From contig DAIRVC010000029.1 in the NCBI GenBank assembly GCA_036803025.1, positions 1 to 21,973 on the forward strand: a DNA stretch of 21,973 nt, written 5' to 3'. The DNA is from DAIRVC01 sp036803025. Its GTDB lineage: Bacteria; Chloroflexota; Anaerolineae; Anaerolineales; E44-bin32. Below the pieces are notes generated by a model, which did no database searches, was not told the origin of the DNA, and worked only from the letters and a program-made list of their open reading frames with translations. Position numbers and translations under genes: made by a program. Of the stretch, positions 16,387 through 21,973 are shown in pieces (position 1 is the stretch's first letter; every line of letters begins with the position of its first letter).

Positions 16387-17184
16387 ATGAGCACTGGCGC
16401 TACCCTTCCGGCCGCCGCCAACGACAAGACCTACCGCGGGCTGCGGCGTTTCAACGCGATCATGGGCTTGCTGCACCTGGTGCAGGGCGTGTTCATGATC
16501 GCCGTCAGCAACGACACCACCTACCCGATCTTCACCAACTACCTGCGCTTCGACGTCAGCAGCTTCAGCCTGACGCCCGATCCGAAGCTGGCCTACGAGC
16601 TGCCCTTCGGAATCGCCGTGGCCGTCTTCCTGCTGATCTCGGCCGCGGCGCACCTCAGCCTGGCGACCTTCGGCTACCGCTGGTACACGGCCAGACTGCA
16701 GCAAGGCATGAACCCGGCCCGTTTCTACGAGTACGCCTTGAGCTCGTCGCTGATGATCGTCTTGATCGGCATGCTCGTCGGCCTGTGGGACCTGGGCAGC
16801 CTGATCCTGATCTTCGGCCTGAACGCGATGATGAACCTGTTCGGGATCCTGATGGAGCTGCACAATCAGACGACGCGCAAGACCGATTGGACGGCCTTCA
16901 TCTTCGGCTGCATCGCCGGGATCATCCCCTGGGTCGTGATCCTGATGTACTTCCTGGGCGCCGTCAACTCGTCGGGGGCAGAGCCGCCCGCCTTCGTCTA
17001 CGCCATCATCCCGACCATCTTCGTCTTCTTCAACATCTTCGCCGTCAACATGCTCCTGCAGTACAAGAAAGTCGGCCCATGGCGCGACTACCTGTTCGGC
17101 GAGCGCGTTTACATCGTCTTGAGCTTGGTCGCTAAGACCGCCCTGGCCTGGCAGATCTGGGCCGGCACCCTGGCCCCGGTCTAG
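16387..17184 (+). CDS. Heliorhodopsin
   Basis: This 265-residue seven-helix retinal protein is close in length and motif order to the founding heliorhodopsin 48C12. Diagnostic segments are ARFYEYALSSSLMIVLIG, with the helix-C Glu at 115 that corresponds to the retinal counterion, LIFGLNAMMNLFGILME, FGCIAGIIPWVVILMY, FVYAIIPTIFVFFN, and the C-terminal ERVYIVLSLVAKTALAWQ with the retinal-binding Lys250. Family members sit in the membrane with the N-terminus inside, opposite to type 1 rhodopsins, and do not pump ions efficiently. Their role is thought to be light sensing or regulation of a partner. It has its own promoter and terminator, so it is a single-gene unit. No carotenoid-cleavage (retinal-making) gene is in the window. 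Confidence 0.97.
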   Translation: MSTGATLPAAANDKTYRGLRRFNAIMGLLHLVQGVFMIAVSNDTTYPIFTNYLRFDVSSFSLTPDPKLAYELPFGIAVAVFLLISAAAHLSLATFGYRWYTARLQQGMNPARFYEYALSSSLMIVLIGMLVGLWDLGSLILIFGLNAMMNLFGILMELHNQTTRKTDWTAFIFGCIAGIIPWVVILMYFLGAVNSSGAEPPAFVYAIIPTIFVFFNIFAVNMLLQYKKVGPWRDYLFGERVYIVLSLVAKTALAWQIWAGTLAPV

Positions 17185-17212
17185 GAGTCTGATCCACCAC
17201 GCTTGGGAAGCC

Positions 17213-17250
17213 ACGACCGCCCGTCGGTGCGACGGGCGGTCGTCTTTTCG
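17213..17250 (+). terminator. Rho-independent terminator of the heliorhodopsin gene
   Basis: ACGACCGCCCGTC and GACGGGCGGTCGT form a perfect 13-bp stem with a 5-base loop (17213-17243), followed by CTTTTCG. It lies 28 bases after the stop codon. The hydrolase gene converges from the other side. Confidence 0.9.
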
Positions 17251-17267
17251 TCTTTCGGGCAGCCTTC

Positions 17268-18140
17268 TTAGACAGATCGCAGGAAGGTCTCCACCACCGC
17301 GTCGTAGGCATCCCGCTGCAGCGCCCCGGCCAGATGCCCCCCCTGGGGAAATGTGTGCACCTGCGCGCCCGGATACAGCGCCCGCAGCGCCTGCCGCTCG
17401 GCAGCGTCAAACCCGCTGTCGTCGTCCGACTCGAGGATGAGGACTCGCCCGGCCCAGTCCGCCAGATCGGCCGGCCCGAACCGGTACGCCATGGCAAAGT
17501 CCATGAGTATCTGCAACTGGTTGAGCAGGAAGTCCTTCGACAGATAGCGGGCCGACAGCTCTTCCAGATATCCCTCGTAGAAGGCGCGCTCTTCGGCATC
17601 CAGTCCGCGGATGTTCCGCCGCACGCGCGCCTCGAACAGGCGCCGCACCATCCCGCCCGGCATCAGCTTGAGCGCAGACGCCAGGAGGCGCGTCGCCCGC
17701 ATTCGCCCGGCACTGGCGACCCCGATGTTGGCCAGGACCATCGAGCGCACGCGCTCGGGATGGCGGCGGACGCAGCACTGCGCCAGCGCGCCGCCAAGCG
17801 AGTGACCGTGAAGGTGCACAGTTGCAGCGCCCTCCTGGTCCAGGATGGCGAACACGCCGTCTGCCAGCGCCGCCATCGTTCGGGCCTCCGCCGGGTATGA
17901 AGGCGCGATCACCCGGTACTTGTCTTCGAATCGGCGGATGCGCCGAAAGCCGCTCTCTGCCACACCTCCGCCGCCCGACAGAAGGACCAACCACTCCCCG
18001 GCGCGCCCGCCGGCGACGTATTCCCATTCGAGCCCGCCCACAGCCAGCCGCTGGACGGGATGGGTCTCCCGAAATCCCTGCAACTGGGCAGTCAGGTCGA
18101 TCCCCGCCCCGGCTCGCGTGGCCGCCTGTTCCGCAACCAT
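17268..18140 (-). CDS. Alpha/beta hydrolase
   Basis: This 290-residue alpha/beta-fold hydrolase, counted from the ATG at 18140, shows LVLLSGGGGVAESG (oxyanion region), RVIAPSYPAE, the nucleophile elbow HLHGHSLGGALAQ with Ser114, RVLILESDDDSGF with the likely acid, and PQGGHLAGALQRD with the catalytic His. The substrate is unknown. The oxyanion strand reads LLSGGGG, not the more usual HG motif. The start at 18140 has a strong AAGGAGG four bases upstream. A reading from 18242 adds 34 residues with no homology. It is divergent from the ECF sigma factor, with a 9-bp inverted repeat in the shared upstream region, and convergent with the heliorhodopsin gene. Confidence 0.88.
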   Translation of the reverse strand: MVAEQAATRAGAGIDLTAQLQGFRETHPVQRLAVGGLEWEYVAGGRAGEWLVLLSGGGGVAESGFRRIRRFEDKYRVIAPSYPAEARTMAALADGVFAILDQEGAATVHLHGHSLGGALAQCCVRRHPERVRSMVLANIGVASAGRMRATRLLASALKLMPGGMVRRLFEARVRRNIRGLDAEERAFYEGYLEELSARYLSKDFLLNQLQILMDFAMAYRFGPADLADWAGRVLILESDDDSGFDAAERQALRALYPGAQVHTFPQGGHLAGALQRDAYDAVVETFLRSV

Positions 18141-18169
18141 AGCGCCTCCTTGGCTCCCGCTCCAAACCG

Positions 18170-18204
18170 CCGCCTGCCTGCTTGACGCCCGAGCCGGCAG
18201 GCGG
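18170..18204. promoter_or_regulatory. Inverted repeat in the divergent hydrolase/sigma-factor region
   Basis: CCGCCTGCC and GGCAGGCGG are 9-bp perfect arms separated by 17 bases. They lie about 30 bases upstream of the hydrolase start. This could be an operator or an RNA hairpin in its leader. The rest of the 18141-18331 region shows only weak -10-like sequences (TATGAT at 18264, TTATAC at 18324). Confidence 0.35.
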
Positions 18205-18331
18205 GTTCCATCTCGCTGCACTGCCCCGGCCGCGGCCTCCACCCGGACCCGGCCCCACTCGGTTATGATGTCGGCGCCGCGCCTCGCCGCCCAATCATCT
18301 GTCCCATTTCGGGAAGGCCTGCGTTATACCA

Positions 18332-18928
18332 GTGTGCACCATGGGAGACCCCTTGCACCACGCCACGCCTGCGCCGGAGGCAGCCGCCGACCGGCTTGAC
18401 GGGGAAGCCGGCCTGATCGCCGGCGCTGTCGCCGGGGACCGGGCCGCTTTCGCACGTCTCTATCAGGCCTATGTCGGCCGCGTCTACCGCTATGCCATCA
18501 GCCGCCTCCACGACCCGGCCGATGCCGAGGACCTGACCTCGCAGACCTTCCTGCGCGCTCTCAATGCGCTGCCCCGCTATCGCCACCGCGGCCACTTCCG
18601 CACCTGGCTCTTCACCATCGCCCACAACCTGGTCATCGACCACTACCGTCGGCGCCGCGCCCAGGGCCCGCTCGAAGCCCTGGCAGATCACGCCTCCGCC
18701 CCCGACCCGGCCGCCGACCTGACCGTCCCCCTCGAACGTCGCAGCCTGGCCGACCGGATGCGCGCGCTGAGCCAGGACGAGCAGGAGCTCCTCCATCTCC
18801 GCTACGTGGCCGATCTGCCTCACGACGAGATCGGCCGGATCGTGCACCGCTCTACAGGCGCCGTCAAGAAATCGATCTACCGCAGCCTGGCTCGGCTGCA
18901 GCAGTGGATGGAGGACGAGCATGCCTGA
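18332..18928 (+). CDS. ECF-type RNA polymerase sigma factor
   Basis: About 198 residues from the GTG at 18332, or 195 from the ATG at 18341. Sigma region 2 spans roughly residues 35-102 (AGDRAAFARLYQAYVGRVYRYA, then DPADAEDLTSQTFLRALNAL and FRTWLFTIAHNLVIDHYRRR, which hold the -10 recognition and core-binding elements). Region 4 lies in residues 135-190 (LSQDEQELLHLRYVADLPHDEIGRIVHRSTGAVKKSIYRSLARLQ), the helix-turn-helix that reads the -35. There is no ribosome site before either start. A TTATAC lies 11 bases before 18341, so a near-leaderless mRNA is possible. Its stop overlaps the start of the next gene by eight bases, which points to a sigma/anti-sigma type pair. Confidence 0.93.
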   Translation: MCTMGDPLHHATPAPEAAADRLDGEAGLIAGAVAGDRAAFARLYQAYVGRVYRYAISRLHDPADAEDLTSQTFLRALNALPRYRHRGHFRTWLFTIAHNLVIDHYRRRRAQGPLEALADHASAPDPAADLTVPLERRSLADRMRALSQDEQELLHLRYVADLPHDEIGRIVHRSTGAVKKSIYRSLARLQQWMEDEHA

Positions 18929-21206
18929 GAAGATCCCCTCCCCGGAGCTGGAGCTGCAAGTGCGCCAGGCCCTGCGCGCACCCGATCCCGATCCGGCATT
19001 CGTTGCCCGGCTGGACGATCGGCTGCGCGCCTGCGCCCCTGCCATCCGCCGTGCGCCGCGGCGGACAGGCTGGGCCTGGGCCGTGATCGTAGTAGCCGTG
19101 CTCCTGGCCGCGGCGCTCCTCGTCGGCCCCAGCGACATCGTCGCCGCGCTGCAGCGCCTGCTGGGCTATATCCCGGGGATTGGCATGGTCGACGACGCCG
19201 GCGGATTGCGCCTCCTGGCTGAACCGGTGTCCCAGGTACGCGAAGGCATCACTCTCACCGTCGAGCAGGCGGTGCTCGACTCGCAGCATACGGTTGTCGT
19301 CTTCCGGGCCGACGGTATCCCTCACAGCGCTTACCCCGAACGCGAGGATGAGCCCTTCTGCGCCGATCAGCCGAGCCTGCGCCTCCCCGACGGCGCCCTT
19401 CTCACCCCCGGCGCGGGCGGCGGCCGGGGATGGGGATCGGGTTTCGAATCGCGCCGGGAGTTCCCGGCCATCCCGGCCGGAGTCGACCGGGCCGTGTTCA
19501 GCCTGCCCTGTCTGATGGACACCGCCCCCGGGGCCGCCCCCGAAGACTGGGAGCTCGCGCTTCGGTTCGTGGCTGCACCTCCGGACCTGACGGTGGCGCC
19601 GGTGCTCCAGGTAACCCCGCCGCCCGCCGCGCCGCCGGCAACACAAACGCAGACGCAGACCGAGATGGGGCTGGTCCTGGAGCAGGTGATCGAGCTCGAA
19701 GACGCGTACATCTTGATGGGCGTCTTCCAGCAGGGGGATGCGCTTCCCGGCGCCACGGTTTGGGGTATGTCGGGCTGGCCGGAGATCACCAACGGCGCCG
19801 GACAGTCATGGCCGTTCGAAATCCCCGACGACCTCTACCAGCCCGTGCGGGAACCCGGGCAGTCGGCCTGGGCCTTCCGGGTACCCAAGGGATTCGACCC
19901 CCCGCTGACCATCACGGTCACCGCCGTCGACGCCTCGTTCCCCGCCCAGCTGACGTTCTCCTTCGACGCCGGCCCCGATCCGCAGCCCGAACAGCAGTGG
20001 GTGCTGAACGACGAACTTGAGATCGCCGGCTACAGTGTGCGCCTCGTCTCGATCATCCGCCACACTCAGGCACGCACCAACGGCTATGAATTCTTCTTCG
20101 AGGCTGATCCGGCTGTGACGTACTTGGTCATCGAGGACCGGGATCACGCGCCTGTCGGCGGGTACGGCGGAGGCAGCCCGGGAGAGTTCAGCGTCGGAAT
20201 CGTCTATGAAGGATCGGTGCCGTCCGGGCGGCTCACCTACCACATCACCGGCCTATCCGCGCAGATCCCCGGGCAATGGAGGCTGTCCTGGTCGCCGCCG
20301 GAGGGCAGCGAGCAAGGCAGCACGGCACTCCAGCCGCAGGCCTGTCTGACGCCAGATGCCTGGCGGCAGGCGCTCGCCAACCCGGCGCCGATACCCGAAG
20401 GCCTCGCCGGCCACCTGATCGCTTATGGCCGCATCGTGCAAGATGGTCTGCGGCTCTCGCCCGAGAACGCCGGCGTATTCGTCATCGACCTGACCGACGG
20501 CCGGAGGCAGATCCTTGGGCCCGGGACCTGGCCCTCCCTGTCACGCGACGGGACGCAGGCGGCATACTCAGGCTTCGATGGGCTGCGTCTCGTCGATCTG
20601 GCAAGCGGCGAGAACCGGCTCGTCCCGGGGACCACGTCCAACGACTACGACCCGCGCTTCTCGCCGGATGGCAGCCAGCTGGCCTTCCGCCGGATCGACG
20701 ACCTGAACCTGTACGTTGTGCAGCTGGACGGTTCCGGCCTGCGCCGCATCACGGCCGACCCGGAATACGATCTCCTGATCGACTGGTCGGCGGACGGTCT
20801 GCGCCTGTTCTACGCCGCCCTGGCGGCGGAAGGGCTGAGCATCCGCTCGGTCGATTTGATTGGTGGACAGCCAACACAACTGTTCCTGATCGATGCCAAG
20901 GATATCTCGGCCGCCCTGTCGCCCGACGGTACCCAGATCGCCTACATGGCGCGACTGCCGGAGAGCATGGAATCCGGGCTGTTCCTGGCCAATCTCGACG
21001 GCTCACAAGCGCGCCTGTTGGCGCAGACCGGCGCCCAGGCCATCACCAACCCGGTCTGGTCGCCCGACGGCCGCTGGCTGCTGGTCAACGTCGCTGGCCC
21101 GGATCCGATGGCACCGCAGACTACTCCGGCCCTGATTGAGCCGGCCTCCTGTCAGGCTATCCCGCTTCTGGGGCTGGACGGCACGGTGCAGGGCTGGTCG
21201 CGCTAA
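18921..21206 (+). CDS. Single-pass membrane protein with TolB-like propeller, probable partner of the ECF sigma factor
   Basis: This 761-residue protein has a 50-residue cytoplasmic N-terminus (ELQVRQALRAPDPDPAFVARLDDRLRA), one membrane helix (51-69, WAWAVIVVAVLLAAALLVG) and a large extracytoplasmic part. Residues 75-480 hold beta-rich repeats resembling DUF4179-like anti-sigma ectodomains, including a Thr/Gln-rich linker. Residues 500-750 contain at least four PD40/TolB-type blades, such as FSPDGSQLAFRRI, LSPDGTQIAYMARL and WSPDGRWLLVNV. Overlap with the sigma gene implies coupled translation and an anti-sigma-like role. The cytoplasmic part lacks the HxxxCxxC motif of zinc anti-sigma domains, so it would have to bind sigma by another fold. 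Signal and ligand are unknown. Confidence 0.85.
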   Translation: MPEKIPSPELELQVRQALRAPDPDPAFVARLDDRLRACAPAIRRAPRRTGWAWAVIVVAVLLAAALLVGPSDIVAALQRLLGYIPGIGMVDDAGGLRLLAEPVSQVREGITLTVEQAVLDSQHTVVVFRADGIPHSAYPEREDEPFCADQPSLRLPDGALLTPGAGGGRGWGSGFESRREFPAIPAGVDRAVFSLPCLMDTAPGAAPEDWELALRFVAAPPDLTVAPVLQVTPPPAAPPATQTQTQTEMGLVLEQVIELEDAYILMGVFQQGDALPGATVWGMSGWPEITNGAGQSWPFEIPDDLYQPVREPGQSAWAFRVPKGFDPPLTITVTAVDASFPAQLTFSFDAGPDPQPEQQWVLNDELEIAGYSVRLVSIIRHTQARTNGYEFFFEADPAVTYLVIEDRDHAPVGGYGGGSPGEFSVGIVYEGSVPSGRLTYHITGLSAQIPGQWRLSWSPPEGSEQGSTALQPQACLTPDAWRQALANPAPIPEGLAGHLIAYGRIVQDGLRLSPENAGVFVIDLTDGRRQILGPGTWPSLSRDGTQAAYSGFDGLRLVDLASGENRLVPGTTSNDYDPRFSPDGSQLAFRRIDDLNLYVVQLDGSGLRRITADPEYDLLIDWSADGLRLFYAALAAEGLSIRSVDLIGGQPTQLFLIDAKDISAALSPDGTQIAYMARLPESMESGLFLANLDGSQARLLAQTGAQAITNPVWSPDGRWLLVNVAGPDPMAPQTTPALIEPASCQAIPLLGLDGTVQGWSR

Positions 21207-21219
21207 GCGGCGCCGCGCT

Positions 21220-21603
21220 TCATCCGCCGGCCAGGCGCGGCAGCAGCCAGCCGAAGCCGCCGACAACCAACAGGTTGAGGACGATCTTCTCCAACGCCAT
21301 CGGTGTGCGGCCCACGACGGCACCGATCGTCATCAACGCGCCCATCCCGAGCGCGACCTTGACGTACAGCGACGGGCTGATCCAGCCGTAGAGCGCCGCA
21401 GCGACCAGGCCCAGCAGGGGTCCGATGATCGCCGGCCCGCACATCATCAGCCAGAACAAGGTGCGATCCGACAGCCCGCCCTCGGCCTCGCCTGCGCGCA
21501 GCGCGGCCAACACGTAGTCGCGGCGCACGAACGTGTACATCAGGCACAGCGCTGAGATCGGCAGGCCGATGAGGACGCCCGCCAGGAAGCGATTCTCAAT
21601 CAC
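21220..21603 (-). CDS. Small hydrophobic membrane protein, family not recognised
   Basis: This 127-residue protein begins MIENRFLAGVLIGLPISALCLMYTFVRRDYVLA. It has about four hydrophobic segments (LAGVLIGLPISALCLMYTFV, LFWLMMCGPAIIGPLLGLVAAAL, VKVALGMGALMTIGAVVG, LNLLVVGGFGWLLPRL). The start is GTG at 21603, overlapping the TGA of the upstream ORF by four bases (GTGA), which supports translational coupling and this start. A reading from 21936 adds 111 residues that look non-coding. I do not recognise a family. It is convergent with the TolB-type gene, with 13 bases between the stop codons. Confidence 0.65.
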   Translation of the reverse strand: MIENRFLAGVLIGLPISALCLMYTFVRRDYVLAALRAGEAEGGLSDRTLFWLMMCGPAIIGPLLGLVAAALYGWISPSLYVKVALGMGALMTIGAVVGRTPMALEKIVLNLLVVGGFGWLLPRLAGG

Positions 21604-21973
21604 GCGGCCACCCCCTCCCCTCCTGGCCCGGTCAGGAGCCCTTTCTCTCTCCAGATTCGAATGACGCCTTCGAATTGGTCCGGATGACGGATCACCAGCG
21701 GGCGGACGACGCGCGGCCACAAGAAACACCGAAACCAGATTTCCATCGGCGTCGGCAATCCCGCCTTCGACGGCGCGGTGATGGTTGCCACCAGCCGCCG
21801 CCCGGCGGCTTGCGCCCTGGCCCGCAAACCGCCGGCCAATCCCACCGGCGGGGTCGAAGGCCGGGGCGAGACGCCTCCCCCACGCACAGCTGCCCCCCTG
21901 ACCTCCGCATCGGCGAGCCTTGCCACTCGCAGCCACATGGCGCGAGAATCGCGACGAGGCCTTTCTCGCAAGG
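21600..21973 (-). CDS. Hypothetical small protein, 5' end uncertain (may extend past window)
   Basis: The frame is open from the window edge to the TGA at 21600. The C-terminal half (MEIWFRCFLWPRVVRPLVIR, then HPDQFEGVIRIWREKGLLTG) looks like a real protein, with good codon usage and an amphipathic end. The N-terminal half is Arg/Ala/Gly-rich and resembles non-coding GC-rich sequence. A start at the ATG 21746 would give 48 residues. No ribosome site is convincing. It overlaps the following small membrane-protein gene by four bases, which suggests that at least the 3' part is translated. Confidence 0.4.
   Translation of the reverse strand, partial: LRERPRRDSRAMWLRVARLADAEVRGAAVRGGGVSPRPSTPPVGLAGGLRARAQAAGRRLVATITAPSKAGLPTPMEIWFRCFLWPRVVRPLVIRHPDQFEGVIRIWREKGLLTGPGGEGVAA

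Noticed and set aside
19639..19662. Short Thr-Gln repeat (ACGCAG units) in the TolB-type gene
   Set aside because: It has only about three imperfect units inside a flexible linker; it is not a meaningful repeat array.

Overview
This is a GC-rich chromosomal window with dense coding on both strands. The likely source is a Chloroflexota bacterium, probably Anaerolineae-like. That is an inference from gene content and style: many small lipoproteins with Pro/Thr/Ala-rich linkers, a VanW-type protein, HEAT-repeat and DUF456 proteins, an ECF sigma factor coupled to a membrane protein with a TolB-like domain, an F420-type oxidoreductase, a T-box leader on serS and a heliorhodopsin. A run of 10 Ns at 4103-4112 shows that this is a draft or metagenome scaffold.

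Left part (1-5450, + strand). The 3' part of an isocitrate/isopropylmalate dehydrogenase gene is followed by an LLM-class (F420-type) oxidoreductase overlapping a Gmad2-like lipoprotein, then a VanW-family membrane protein, a Trm112-like zinc protein and a HEAT-repeat protein. A 15-bp hairpin marks the convergent junction at about 5475.

Middle-left (5499-8507, - strand). A secreted zincin-like lipoprotein is followed by serS and a DUF456 membrane protein. serS has its own promoter and a T-box leader. The leader folds so that UCC (Ser) lies in the specifier loop, and the T-box bulge is UGGC, matching the G73 discriminator of tRNA-Ser.

Middle (8707-11887). A DUF3558-like lipoprotein (+) converges on a LysE-type exporter (-) across a long hairpin. 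Upstream on the - strand are a PHB-depolymerase-like esterase lipoprotein and a small lipoprotein gene interrupted by one frameshift.

Right-middle (11964-17184, + strand). This is the most interesting region. A serine-palmitoyltransferase-like enzyme has a consensus promoter straddled by an 11-bp perfect inverted repeat. It is followed by an NAD-dependent epimerase/reductase of the type proposed as bacterial ceramide reductase, and then by an ABC exporter half-transporter that looks leaderless. Together they suggest a possible sphingolipid or related long-chain-base locus. Next comes a complete heliorhodopsin with the retinal lysine and the helix-C glutamate, its own strong promoter and a rho-independent terminator.

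Right end (17268-21973). An alpha/beta hydrolase (-) diverges from an ECF sigma factor (+). The sigma gene overlaps a large single-pass membrane protein with an extracytoplasmic TolB-like propeller, probably its regulator. Two small overlapping ORFs on the - strand close the window.
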